DNA from: Prostheceraeus crozeri
Taxonomy: Eukaryota > Platyhelminthes > Polycladida > Euryleptidae
NCBI GenBank assembly: GCA_907163375.1
Contig: CAJQUW010007301.1
Coordinates: 82,026-146,025 of the forward strand
DNA length: 64,000 bases
Direction of reading: 5' to 3'
Below the pieces are notes generated by a model. It searched no databases, was not told the DNA's origin, and saw only the letters and a list, made by a program, of their open reading frames with translations. Made by a program: the position numbers and the translations under genes. Shown one piece after another: positions 11,638 through 22,607 of the stretch. The stretch's first letter is position 1. Every line of letters starts with the position of its first letter.

Positions 11638-11717
11638 CTGTAATAGAATCGATTAATGAGAAACGTAAAGTTGTTAGATACGTTCCGGACCTCGGTTTGC
11701 TGTTCGTCTCACTAATT
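11638..11717 (-). repeat. 3' copy of the LINE leader (80 bp direct repeat)
   Basis: Identical or nearly identical to 16351-16430 and in the same orientation, but placed downstream of ORF2. Read on the LINE strand, this copy ends TATTACAG and continues GTAAGATG, a consensus splice donor, whereas the 5' copy ends TATTACAG and continues straight into the ORF1 start region. Confidence 0.85.
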
Positions 11718-11770
11718 CGCATTGAACGATATGTTGCGCTATCAGAACCTTTAATACATCTGAATACTTA

Positions 11771-14700
11771 TCACGATGTCATTGGTCGCTGACGCAATTT
11801 ATCTGCTCTGATACTATTTGCACTGTTTATGTATTTGGTTAATGTCACAATTTTACCTATTTCCAAAGTTTCTAGCATTACATAGAAATCTTGCTTCGAG
11901 ATATCTACAAAGAATGGTGTGAAGTGCAGCCTGATATCATTGTACAATGCACATTTACAAATGAAATGGTATACAGTTTCAACTGTTCTATCATCCCATA
12001 AACTGCACAATCTTTCGTCATAGCTCAATCGATTTCTATAACATCCAGTTTTAACTGCTAGGTCATGATTCCTACATCGCAATTTCAACAAAGGTGCTAT
12101 AATATTTAATTTTAGATTCAGAGTCAAATAACTTTTCATACTGCAATCGAATTGACTTAACTCCAAGTAGTCTATTCCGGTTCTACTTTTCTTGGTATCA
12201 TTTATCCAAATGGCTCTAAAATGCTCCATTAGTCTGGTTTTTACTATAATTTTACATTTGCGCTTATTTATCTCTAAGCTGTTTTGATCTAACCAAAGAT
12301 GTGATAAATTAATTTGCTTTAAAAGATGCTTTATTCTCCAGCACCATGTATATGAATAATTGCTATTGTCTAAATTATTTGAAACATGATTATAGCATCT
12401 TTTCATGATGCTACTACTTTCATTAAAGATAATTTTAATCCATAAGTTGATTGCAGCTTTTTCAAAATGATATTCGAGAGGAAATAGTCCAAACTCCCCT
12501 ATCAAACAATAATTTGCAGTGGTAATTATCAAATGATAGAAACGTTTATAGAATTGAAATTGTATCCTATTCAATTCGGATAATTTATTGTAGAAGCAAA
12601 ATTCACCACCATATTGCATTTTTGATAATGTCAACATTTCAAAGGTATTTTTCACTATTGTTCCATTCGCACATCCTATTTCTTTTAGTTTTTTAGCAGT
12701 TAGATATGCCGATTTATTACCATTCTTAGTTAGTGAAGACAAATGTTTTTTAGTGTTATTTCCTATCCAAAATCCAAGATATTTATATTCGCGCACTATA
12801 TCAATTCGTTTCAATTAATTGTTTAAATTAAGTTCTATGTGATCATTTTCATATCTAATATTTTGAAAAATTAATTTAGTTTTATCGAAATTCATATCCA
12901 GGCTGTTGCGTTTACAATATTCATTGACTATCTGTATTTGGTTCATTAGACTGTTTATATCGTTACTCATCAGAAGTATATCATCAGCATAAATTAAACA
13001 AGGTATTTGAGTTTCACCGATATTCACTGCATTCAAATTTCCAAGATTAGCATCAATCTCCTTTGACAAGTCATTTATAAAAATTGAAAATAACGTTGGT
13101 GACAAACTGTCGCCTTGGGGTATTCCATTTTTCAAAGTAAATTTGGAGGATTCATTGCCATCATATAAAACTTTGAAACTTTTCTCGTTGATCAGTCGTT
13201 TCAAAAGGTGCAGAAAATTGCCATGAGGAAGTATACTGCCAATCTTGTGAATAAGAATGTTTTTCGGAACCGTATCAAAAGCCTTTGATAAGTCAATGAA
13301 ACACATACACAAAGGAGATTTTTTGGTTTTGTAAAGTTGCATTATTTCTTTAACTATATATATATTATCCATTGTAGAGCTTCCCTTCATAAATCCTGTT
13401 TGGCATTGATGGATGATACAATTCTTTTTCAACCACTTAGCCAGTCTATTATTCATTATTTTGGTTAGCAATTTTTCTATATTCGAACTTAAATTTATTG
13501 GCCTATAACTTTTTACCATATTTTTGTCGCCTCTCTTATGAATAGGTATTACCCAACTTTCAGAAAATGGGATTACCTCATTATGATTGTGCAAGAGTTC
13601 GTTAAACAAATTCAGTAGTATATGCAATGTTTTGTCATTTATTTTAAATATTTCAGTTACAAATTCATCGGGACCACTTGATTTTAAGTTCTTTGTATCT
13701 TTAAGATTACTTTGGAGCTCATTCATAGTAATTTGAACGTCAAGGATTTCATCCGATTGTTCTACCATATTGAAAGTTTCATTTACTGCGGTAATACAAG
13801 TCTCAACATGTCTAGATAAATCAGAATTTATCATTTCGATTTTGAAATCATTAATATTCAGAGTGGAAGTAATAGTGGTCCTTTTCCTTCCATTGATTAA
13901 GCTCCAATATTCTTTGTGATTATTATTTTCTTTTGCAATTATCAATTTATTCAGATGATTAGATTTAATTTTTCTTGCTTCTTTCCTTATTTGCTTTTGC
14001 AGTTGCTTTCTCAATAACATCAATCTATTCAAATTATTATTTGATTTATCTTCTTTGAACATGGCAACCTCCTTTCTATAAACTTTCCGTAAGTTTGTAA
14101 TATTTTCAGAATATTTTGATGTCTGAGGTTTATAATTGGAATCAGTTGAGTTATTCCTTATGTCTAGTAATTCAGTATATATTTCATTTGCGTTCATATT
14201 CTGAGTAATCAATTTGTTTGATAATGCAGTACATTTTAAGTCAAATTTATCTATATCAAATTTTGAGGCTTTTTCTTTTGTCCATTTAAACGGAATTATT
14301 TTTTTACTTTGATGTTTCTTATTTTTTGTAGTGATTTTTTTATCTGATGCAATATTCAATTTTATCTTGAGAAGCGAATGGTCAGTGTACAACACTGGAT
14401 TACCAATTTCGAACTCATTTAGCCTATTCAAAAGGGACTCGGATACGATCAAATAATCTATCATTGATTTTTTAACTTCATCATTTTGAATACAGTGATA
14501 CGTAGATTTTCCAATGGAGTCTTTATTTTCAAATCTTCCATTTGCTATTATTAATTTGGTTTCATTACAGAACTTTAATATTTCTTGTCCATAGCTATTT
14601 AGAGTTAAATCATCAGATTTTCTGTTTGGAAGACCAAGAGTTTTATTATCATTTTCTAATCCAATTCGTCCATTTAGATCTCCTATTAATATTACATTTT

Positions 14701-15130
14701 CCATGTTGTATTGAAGTATGTAGCTTTTTACATTTTCATAGAATTCTTTGTCTTTATATCTAGATTCTCTGTTACTTCTGTAACATATGATTATGAAAAT
14801 ATTTGATGTATGTTCCCTTATTTTAACGATCAATATTCTTCCGTTTTCATTGACAATATTTTCTAGATTTAAATTCTTTATATTATCTTTTACATACAGT
14901 GATATACCTCTGATATTTCTTCCAAATTTTGAAGATTTTCTTCCAATTGAATGATAGCCTGTGTAATTTCTAATAACTGGCAGATTGTCTCACCTTTTAA
15001 GTGCGTTTCAACAAAACAAAGCATATCAGCATTATCCATATCTTTGATCATATCGGAATTACTTATTTTATTTTCATTTAAGCCGTTCACATTTATGTAA
15101 CTTATTTTGAGGTCACTGATTTTATCAAAA
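11771..15130 (-). pseudogene. LINE ORF2: endonuclease-reverse transcriptase
   Basis: Encodes the enzyme that nicks target DNA and copies the element RNA. In order on the minus strand: an AP-like endonuclease domain (ETHLKGE near 15010, VILIGDLNGRIG, and the TDHSLLKI block near 14390), then reverse transcriptase with FIDLSKAFDTV (motif A), NGIPQGDSLSPTLF (motif B) and the catalytic YADDILLMS near 12970. A thumb and a C-terminal C/H-rich knuckle follow (HFICKCALYNDIRLHF near 11940). Two defects are visible: a frameshift around 14950 inside the endonuclease and an in-frame TAA at 12817-12815 between the RT core and the C-terminal part. The open pieces are 15090-14890, about 14889-12818 and 12814-11771. 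No RNase H domain is seen. The start is unclear and probably overlaps or follows the end of ORF1 closely. Confidence 0.9.
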
Positions 15131-15163
15131 TCATGTTCATCGTCCTCTCCTTCCTTTAGTGTG

Positions 15164-16348
15164 CTAAAAATGAGGTTGTATTGCTTGTGAGTGATGTCTG
15201 TTGTTTTGTTGATTTAGGATGCGTGTTGGTGTGTATTGAATTGGACCGTTTCCGTTGTCCGTTCTGGATACTCGATATCTATCTTCTTCTCTTTCTCTTC
15301 GTTCTCTTTCAAAATTGCGTCTTCTGTCTTCTCTATATCTTTGGTTCTCGTATCTGTTTTGATTTTCGTATCTAGTTTGGTCATATCTTCTACGCTGCTG
15401 TTCGTATCTTGGTCTTGTGTTCGCATTGATGTAGTTGTTGTGCCTGTTTCTGCTATAACCGTCGTTATAGTGTCGATTCCAGCGTGCATGATAACAGTTT
15501 CGCATCGGGTGACCACGTCTTCCGCAGTAGAAACAGGTAATGTTCCTTCTTATTGGTTGTTGTGGTGGTTGCCAGCGATGTTGGTTATCTTCTTGTTGAC
15601 GATGTTCTACTTGAAGTTCTTGTTGACGCTGCCTTTCTAGTTGGCGCTGTTCTTCCAGTTGGTGTTGTTGTTGTTGTTGCTTTTCATTCATCTGCTTTTG
15701 CTGTCGTTCTATCTGATCCACTTTTTCTGATATTTTGCACAATTTTTCCATTATTTTATCGTTTTCATCCTCGGGTTCTGTTTCTTCATCATCGTCACTG
15801 TCATCAGATTTGTTGTTGAAGTTGGCTATCCTTCGTTCTTCGTTCAGTTCTCTTTCTAGTCTTCTAATATTTTCATATGCCAGTGTCAGCTCACATTCAC
15901 TTCGTGCTAAGTTTTGGTCAAGAGCTTGTATTTTCGTTGCACTTTCTTCGATTTCGGTCCTGAGTGCTCCAGCTATTTTGATGAGATCTTCGCTTTTTCT
16001 TTGGTATTTGTTTCTCTCTTCTATGATTTCTGTGTTCTGTGTGGTTGACTCTGAATGTATTCTGTTCTTTGTGTGCTTTGATATATGTTGTAATTCTGAA
16101 GGATATAAACTTTCGATACAATTTTTGCACTGGAATTTCCTTTTATTATTATGTTTCAAATACTTTAGTAACTCATAGTCAGGTAGTTCAACACAAAAAA
16201 TATGGAAAGAGTCTCTACATTTGTCACACTTAAAGTTCACCTCTAGATCTTCAAGGTTTTCATGACACGCCTTGCACTTTTCCGTTGTCATCGGGCTCTT
16301 TGGTTGTCCAGTGATTGGTTCAATTGATGTTGTCTTCTTTTCAGTCAT
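15164..16348 (-). CDS. LINE ORF1: PHD-like finger, coiled coil, CCHC knuckle
   Basis: A 394-codon intact frame starting ATGACTGAAAAG right after the 5' leader. Residues about 24-80 form a Cys/His-rich PHD-like finger (CKACHENLEDL, CDKCRDSFHIFC, CKNC). Residues about 100-260 are charged and predicted coiled coil, rich in Glu and Gln, including a QQQQQ run. A retroviral-type zinc knuckle CFYCGRRGHPMRNC lies near residue 280, and the last 100 residues are Arg/Tyr/Asn-rich (RYEN repeats). ORF1 proteins of this type bind element RNA and form the ribonucleoprotein that carries it back to the nucleus. It is the only undamaged gene of the LINE and ends about 30 bp before the ORF2 reading region. Confidence 0.88.
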   Translation of the reverse strand: MTEKKTTSIEPITGQPKSPMTTEKCKACHENLEDLEVNFKCDKCRDSFHIFCVELPDYELLKYLKHNNKRKFQCKNCIESLYPSELQHISKHTKNRIHSESTTQNTEIIEERNKYQRKSEDLIKIAGALRTEIEESATKIQALDQNLARSECELTLAYENIRRLERELNEERRIANFNNKSDDSDDDEETEPEDENDKIMEKLCKISEKVDQIERQQKQMNEKQQQQQHQLEEQRQLERQRQQELQVEHRQQEDNQHRWQPPQQPIRRNITCFYCGRRGHPMRNCYHARWNRHYNDGYSRNRHNNYINANTRPRYEQQRRRYDQTRYENQNRYENQRYREDRRRNFERERREREEDRYRVSRTDNGNGPIQYTPTRILNQQNNRHHSQAIQPHF

Positions 16349-16350
16349 CT

Positions 16351-16430
16351 CTGTAATAGAATCGATTAATGAGAAACGTAAAGTTGTTAGATACGTTCCG
16401 GACCTCGGTTTGCTGTTCGTCTCACTAATT
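16351..16430 (-). repeat. 5' leader of LINE (80 bp direct repeat)
   Basis: Directly precedes ORF1 and matches 11638-11717 in the element's own 3' region. Here the leader is joined to AGATGACTG, with no donor sequence, as if an intron had been removed. Confidence 0.85.
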
Positions 16431-16431
16431 G

Positions 16432-16640
16432 CATTTTGGATTATTTTGAAATGTAATTAAATTTTCTTTTGTTCTCCAGTCTCATGGTAGTACACTGCTA
16501 TTGTATAGATCTATATTTCAGTATGTAACATAATCTTTGGTATTTAAGAATGATTCATGTAACTTAGCAGTATTGCATTTTGGATTATTTTGAAATGTAA
16601 TTAAATTTCCTTTTGTTCTCCAGTCTACTGATAGTAGACT
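16432..16640. repeat. 142 bp direct repeat, right of LINE, plus partial copy
   Basis: Bases 16432-16573 match 11037-11178. From 16576 to about 16640 the first ~65 bp of the unit recur with more differences, so the locus already held, or has since formed, a tandem repeat. Confidence 0.85.
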
Positions 16641-16772
16641 GACATTGTACAATTGTGTGATAAGATTGATTGTTGTATTATTATATTTGATGCAAAATAC
16701 ACTGCCGTTGTTTTCATCTTTCTGTACAAGAAATAGACATTATTGCAGTTATTGGAATTTATTTCATTTAAA

Positions 16773-17018
16773 ATGAATGATGAAAATCCGACAGTTATAC
16801 TGAGTAATATAGGCGATATATGTCCTCAGGTTAATAACATGACTGAGTTTTTAAAATTATACAGCAAACAAACGACTACTAATTTCGATTTAAATAGAAT
16901 TTCAGAAGATTGTATTCAAAATATTTATTCAAAATATTTCTTTAAAAAATGGAAGAAACCTCAAAGGGGACGAAAATGGAAGAAACCTCAAGAATATATC
17001 CTTCGTTATCACAATTAA
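16773..17018 (+). pseudogene. Truncated protease N-terminus duplicate
   Basis: From about 16838 this frame encodes MTEFLKLYSKQTTTNFDL, closely matching the first ~20 residues of the adenain-type protease at the right end (NDFLKLYGTQTTTNFDL). It then leaves the similarity at about 16905 and runs into DNA that resembles the region between the right TIR and the protease. The catalytic half is missing, so it cannot be active. It marks a rearranged copy of right-end DNA at the inner border of the segment that splits the left TIR. Confidence 0.7.
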
Positions 17019-17623
17019 AAACAAGTGAAATGAACATTGAAAAACACAAAGATAGAGTACAATATATGAAAGATAAGGAATCTCAATTATTATTAAGATT
17101 AGAACATTATAATAAATTAAGAAAGAGATGGACTAATGTTAAGAATGTAACACAAGGAATTGGCATATTCTTAACAATAAGTTTAGGTGCTTTAACAATT
17201 GTTATATCTTCAGGTGTTTTATTAATTCCAGTAGTTGCTACAGCTTTAACAGGTACGGGTGTTTTTGCAACTTCACTTGTTACAATGTTAGATAAATCTT
17301 TAATAACTAAGAAACGAAAATCATTAAAAACTAAGCATTTACATATTTAAGAAGTCTATGATAAACTACATTACAACTTTCAAAGAGTATGTGATGATAA
17401 TGTTATTACGTTAGATGAGATTGAAAAATTTGATCAAATAGCTAATGAAGTAAATCAAATATCATTTCAATTACAGTCAGAAAAAGTTGATGATAAGAAT
17501 AGACAGGATGGCAAAATTTCTAGTGATGGTAAAATTTCTAATGAAGAAAATGACAAAATTTTTTTAGAAGAGCTAAAAACTTTAACTGAAAATTTAAGCA
17601 AAACTTTATTAAACAAAACTTAA
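16949..17623 (+). pseudogene. Polinton membrane-type protein, in-frame stop
   Basis: The frame starts ATGGAAGAAACC and is open for 133 codons to a TAA at 17348-17350, then stays open in the same frame for 90 more codons to 17623. The first ~30 residues carry the repeated MEET/RIYPS block that is also found in the leader at the right end (about 31815-31750). Residues 25-65 are charged and helical, and residues about 70-115 form a long hydrophobic region, enough for two membrane passes (GIGIFLTISLGALTIVISS, then LLIPVVATALTGTGVFA). The part after the stop is acidic. Function unknown; hydrophobic proteins in such elements are often virion or membrane-active components. The C-terminal part after the stop is collinear, so this is a single nonsense change or a sequencing error. 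Confidence 0.65.
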
Positions 17624-17744
17624 AACGAGAAAACTTTAAACGAAAAGATGTCAGACAACAAAGCAATAAAAAAATAATTTGTTCAGTAAAATGTTTTTGC
17701 TGTATTCCAATGTTACCACAAAATTCAAATATTATATTTTAAAA

Positions 17745-18399
17745 ATGGATAAAATTAGAGCTGATAATTTTAAAAGAATAAAACAATTAGAAGAGTAAAT
17801 AAAACAAAAAATATTATGAAAGAAAATCATCTTCAACATAGAATGATAAAAGCTGGTATTCAATCTCATATGTTTGAAAAAATGCAGCAAACCGAGCAAG
17901 TAAAAACTGATTTTGAAAAAACTATGAAACCATTTAAAACTCTTGAAAAAGAACTTACAAATAATGATAAACAAATTGATATAACAGATCCAGAGCACAA
18001 AACTATATTAGATGACTATGGATTACTAGAATCAAACATTAATAAGAAATTACCAAAATCTATGCAATTTGAACATTCTATCTCATTTATAGATGGAAAA
18101 ACAATACCTAGATTTATCTCGGACAGAAAGAAATATTTCCACAACCTTTTCGAGGTTTAATTTTTTCACCAGATAAATATCCTTTTAATTTAGATAGAAA
18201 TTTTGTTGATCTTTTAAGAGGAGCAGATTTAAATAATTATGCTGTAGAAGATCTCATAAAATATAAAGCTATGTTAGATAGAGTTGGTGCAGTAAAATCT
18301 CTTAGACGTTATAAACAATTAGAAAATTTATTATCAACGGGAGTTAAAGTAGGAAAAGGTTTTAAAACTGAAACTGACTGCTGGAAAAGAAGATTCTAA
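17745..18399 (+). pseudogene. Unknown Polinton gene, broken
   Basis: A plausible start is ATGGATAAAATTAGAGC at 17745, in a 5' context of A/T-rich DNA like the other viral genes. The reading is interrupted by a stop at about 17796 with a frame change, is open from 17816 to about 18105, changes frame again near 18105, and ends with TAA at 18397. The visible protein pieces are basic and helical (RIKQLEE, HRMIKAGIQSHMFEKM, LDRNFVDLLRGADLNNYAV, AVKSLRRYKQLENLLSTG). No domain is recognised. It lies in the plus-strand block just before the penton gene, so a structural or late role is plausible but only inferred from position. Confidence 0.5.
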
Positions 18400-18444
18400 A
18401 TGAAGAGGATTAGAAAAGTATAGCTGAAATATGTTGTTTCTAAT

Positions 18445-18515
18445 TTTTATCTATGATTTTTATTTATGATTTTTATCTATGATTATTATCTACGATTTTT
18501 ATCTATAATATTTAT
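18445..18515 (+). repeat. Short AT-rich tandem repeat
   Basis: About five copies of a 13-14 bp unit resembling ATTTTTATCTATG fill the gap before the penton gene. Other viral intergenic gaps have different short repeats, which suggests slippage-prone spacer or promoter DNA. Confidence 0.7.
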
Positions 18516-18535
18516 TTAAATTTTTTAGTTAAAGA

Positions 18536-19339
18536 ATGTCTTCGAGAGAATTATCATCAGCAGATTTAGACAAAATTAATAATCATTTAGAAAATTTGAC
18601 AGAGATTTTAACTTCATCAAAATTTAGTACGACGTTAAAAATTATAACAACTACTTCATCACACACTTGTAATTTAGAACCCATTCTACATTTGGAACAA
18701 AATAAAAATTATCAAATTGCATTGACTAGTTTCTCCACATTTAACACTATTCAAAACGTTATCAAAGATGTGAATGATTAATTTAGATATTCTACTGATA
18801 AAGGCAAAACATGGAAAATACAAACTTTTCTTCCTGGTTCTTACGAAGTTGAATCAATATCAAATGAAATTAAGAGAAATTTAGGTATACCATTTAAAGA
18901 TAAGAAACAATTACATTTTGCAGTTGAACCGGCAGTTAATAAATTTTCTCTTACTTTAGACGAAAATCATCAAGTTGATTTTAATCATGATAGATCATTG
19001 TCAAAGCTATTAGGATTTAATAAACAAACCTATAGTCAAGGTTATCATTTAGGTGAGAAGATTCCAAAAATAACTGAAATAAATTCAATTGTTGTACATT
19101 GTGACATTATTGAAGGAGGATATATAAATGGTAAATTGTCAAATTTAATATTCAGTTTTCCAGCTTTTACTGTACCCATTGGTAATAGATTAAATGTAAT
19201 TCCACAAACATTAATATATTTCCCTATTACAAGAAAAACTATTAACAACATTAACATGAGAATCACTGATGAAAAAGGACAAGAAATAAATTTTGGAGGT
19301 GAAGAGATTATGATAGATCTTTTGGTTCGGGAGGTATAA
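18536..19339 (+). pseudogene. Penton-like minor capsid protein, one in-frame stop
   Basis: One frame of 268 codons interrupted by a single TAA at 18779-18781. Pieces before and after the stop are collinear and the frame is the same. The first part includes HLEQNKNYQIALTSFSTFN and the second TDKGKTWKIQTFLPGSYEVE and KLLGFNKQTYSQGYH, the pattern of the Polinton single jelly-roll minor capsid (penton) protein that sits at the fivefold corners. Length is right for the family. The start ATGTCTTCG follows a TTTTTTAGTTAAAG leader. The natural end of the gene is odd: its TAA stop at 19337 lies inside the first unit of a hairpin-forming tandem repeat. Directly upstream of the packaging ATPase, as usual in the element class. 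Confidence 0.8.
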
Positions 19340-19408
19340 ACTACCGTTCGAGAGGTATAAACTCCCGTTCGAGAGGTATAAACTCCCGTTCGGGAGGTAT
19401 AAACTCCC
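19325..19408 (+). repeat. Four tandem 21 bp hairpin units
   Basis: Four copies of a 21 bp unit, GTTCGGGAGGTATAAACTCC plus C, at 19325, 19346, 19367 and 19388. Each can form GGGAG/CTCCC around a GTATAAA loop (units 2 and 3 have GAGAG). The penton stop codon is the TAA in the loop of the first unit. Much richer in GC than the surrounding viral DNA. Confidence 0.9.
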
Positions 19409-19475
19409 ACGCGAAGCTAGAGAAGTTTAATTTTCTTCTTCTTTTAAAATAAAAATAAAATTTTTTTATTAAAAA

Positions 19476-20242
19476 ATGAGTGAAGTACTACCAATAAATA
19501 AAAAAAAATTTAAATTTAATCATCATCCAAATTTATCTAATAAAGTTTTGTCAGTTATTTGCGGAAGATCAGGATATCGTAAAACGTATCTATTATTTAA
19601 AATTTTAACGACTCCAAATTTTTTGGATTATAACAATCTTATAATTTATACAACAACAGCAGAACAACCCGTCTATCAATTTTTAAAATATCGATTTGAA
19701 AATAATCTTAAAAAACAGCAATTGCTTCATTATTCAAAGAATATGAAAAATCTGAAGATGAAAAAGAAATAAGTTCGTGGTGTGAAGAAGCAGCAAAAAA
19801 TAGTCAGTTAGTAGAATCCAATAAAAATAAGCATATAAAGATACAATTAATAGATGATAGTGGTAATATGCAAGATCCTAGTAAACTAGATAAAACAATG
19901 AAACATTGTGTAATTTTTGATGATTGTGTTAATAATAGAAATCAGTCAGTTCAGAGAAATTATTTGACAAGAGGTAGACATAATAACTGTAGTGTATTTT
20001 ATTTAACACAAAGTATGTATTCATTAGATGGAAGTGTTATTAGAAAGAATGCAAATATATTTATACTATTTGAAATAAATGCAAGAAACTTAAGTGATTT
20101 GTTAAGGGATTTATGTGTAAGAAATAAAGATGAATTTAAACAATCGTGTAACAATGCTTGGTCAAAAGATTATGGATTTATCACAATTAATATTGATAAA
20201 AAAATTCATGATAGAGTTATAGAAGATTTGTTTACTGAGTAA
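19476..20242 (+). pseudogene. FtsK/HerA-type genome-packaging ATPase, frameshifted
   Basis: Two pieces in different frames, 19476 to about 19740 and about 19740 to 20242; the second piece is open well before the ATG at 19868, so a single-base change near 19740 splits one gene. The first piece has the P-loop region VICGRSGYRKTYLL; the second has a Walker B block HCVIFDDCV, then the sensor-like VFYLTQSMYS and the NANIFILFEIN strand. Family members have a glycine directly before the P-loop lysine, and here it is arginine. About 255 residues in all, as expected for the small packaging ATPases of Polintons, which pump DNA into the capsid. The gene follows the penton by 136 bp and converges on PolB. 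Confidence 0.85.
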
Positions 20243-20383
20243 TAAATAATAAAATTTTTATACTGAGTAATAAATGATAAAATTTTTATTCTAGACTGAT
20301 TTAAATAATAAAAAATTCTTTCTAGACTGATTTAAATAATAAAAATTTTTTTGTAGACGGATTTAAATAATAATAAATAAACT
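20243..20383. repeat. AT-rich tandem repeats between convergent genes
   Basis: Three to four imperfect ~38 bp units with the shared block CTAGACTGATTTAAATAATAA separate the ends of the ATPase and PolB genes. No hairpin of high GC content is seen here. It probably holds the 3' ends of both transcripts. Confidence 0.7.
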
Positions 20384-22584
20384 TTAAAAAGGTTCAGTAG
20401 TTATTCCATCAGGCAAGATCTTTCTTTTATCATCAAATGGATCTAATGCTAATTTATGTTCTTCTTTTAAATACATTTTATGTTTCTTTGAATTAAGTCT
20501 ATAATTACATGCTGTTTTTATTTCATTATTAAATAATACATTTTTATAATCTTGAAATGTTATTTGATTAGCCACTGATGCCTTTGAAATTCCTTTTAAT
20601 GTTTTATGTGTTTTAATATTATTAGTTGTATCATAACAGTAACATTTAGATTTTAAAAATATAGCTTCTGTTATGAAATCTTCATTTCCTTCTAATTCAT
20701 CTTTTACTTTACATAAATCAGAAGGATGAATGATATCTTTTATTTTATCTATTTCTTTAACAAGTGTAGAATTATACGGTATTGTTAATTCTAAGAAAAC
20801 GGAATCCGTATCTGTAAAGTGTAATTTATAGTTTTTGCCATAACCAGGTGCTAAATAATCATATATAAATCTATACATAAACAGTTTAGCTAATTCTAAT
20901 ATAGTGAATCCAATCAAATTAAACTTATCATGTTTTACGCTGATTGGACGTAAGTGTACAGCACATAGTTCATCACTAAGTCTAGTAGTTCTTTTATATG
21001 TAGGTTTCCTTGTTAAATTTTGAAACCTATCTTTATCATAAACTATTTCAATATTTTGTCTATTACGCACATTTTCTAAAGTCTTACCATAAAATGCATT
21101 ATTCATTAATTTGAAGAACACGTTTCCAAAATCATCTTTATTTCTTTTAGCTATTTTACGTTTTTCAATATTGAACTCTATATAATTTTTTAACCATTTA
21201 GATTTTTGATAAAATAGTTTTCGATGTATTTTGGTGAGAATCATTCCATGTTCTAAATACCAATCTAGCATTCTTCCTTCAACAACATACTTTCCTTTAT
21301 TACTTTGTGTTAACATAAGTTTTTTTGTTGGTCTGTATTTCTTAGGAATTATAGATTTTTGATAATCTGAAAAATCTTCTATATTGGGAATTTTGTTTTC
21401 GGGACAGAAAGGAAAATATTTTGTTTCATCTTTTATTTCATCAGGATATACTAAATCAACTTCATACATATAACCATGATTATAATTTTCATCATATGTT
21501 TTTTGATAATCAAGAATATTACACCATTCCATCTCACCTGTTGGTAATTCTTGTATCATGCAAGAAGAATATAAGCTATTAAAATCATAATATAACAAAT
21601 AGTTTTCTCTCATGATTTCATCAACTGCTGCTTGACTATCTTCATTTGATATAAGTCCTTCTATATTTTGATTAAACAATTTTATAAACTGATCACTTTC
21701 TTCTGGAGATAAAGGTTTCATTATTCCATAATCATCAGGATTTACTTTTTTATTGTAACACTGTACATAACGATTACCTAAAAGTGATGAAACTCCACCT
21801 CTAATTCCAGATTCAAAAAATAATAATTTATCATATGTATTTTCTTTATAATGTTTAAGTTTAACATTTGTATGTTTTAATCCTGCTAACCATGTTAAAC
21901 CTGGTGTAGAATAACAATAACATGGATCTATTCCGTAATATTCTAAACACATATCACGAAAGTTTTCAAAAAGATCAGCAAGGATTAATACATCTATCTG
22001 TAGATATTTCATTAAATAATCATACATTGTTTTACAATTTAACTCTTTCCAATTTTTTCAGCTTCTGCATAATCTTCTTCAGATAATTGTGATTGTTTTA
22101 ATGTTGATTTAAATTTATTTATTGGAGGAAGTTGTTTTTCTTCCATAATTTTATTCACAGAATTAAAATCTCCAGTTAAACCAGTCTTCGACTGTGAACC
22201 ACAGGTTAAATATTCATACGGAAATATTCCTTTCAAAGGTTTTAAATTATACTTATTTAATATTTTACATTGTTCAGATTTCAAAGTTTTTCCCATAACA
22301 TCTAATGAATAAGGAGTAAAAAATCTAAATGCATCTAAAATTCTAATACAACCTAATTGCATTGAAAAATATTCTTCTTCTGTTTTGCATAGTACATTTA
22401 TTTGTTGTTGTTATAATTTTTCAGATGAAAATAAATCTTTCATTACTAGATGGAAATCATATTTAGAACCATTGTAGAAATATAAAGGAACAAAGTTATA
22501 TTTAAATTTATTAGCATTAAGATTACAAGAATTATGTGCTGCACCTCTATATAATCCATTTAGATGATCATGATCTTTTACTTT

Positions 22585-22607
22585 GACGGCAGAGCCGTCG
22601 CTTCGCT
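22585..22607. repeat. GC-rich hairpin inside PolB
   Basis: GACGGCAGAGCCGTC forms a perfect 6 bp stem with loop AGA, followed by GCTTCGC-like partial hairpin. It lies in the linker before the HDHLNGLYRG block and is read in frame (encoding SDGSAVK on the minus strand). Confidence 0.75.

Larger units (their letters stand above)
11179..16431 (-). mobile_element. Non-LTR retrotransposon (LINE), nested in Polinton
   Basis: A ~5.25 kb minus-strand element with a 5' leader at 16430-16351, ORF1 and ORF2. The 3' end carries AATAAA and three copies of the octamer TTCTGATA instead of a poly(A) tail. An octamer tail and an ORF1 with a PHD-like finger suggest the CR1/L2-like group, but the clade is not certain from inspection. 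ORF2 has a stop and a frameshift, so this copy is probably inactive. It lies in the segment that interrupts the left Polinton TIR and is flanked by 142 bp direct repeats. Confidence 0.9.
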
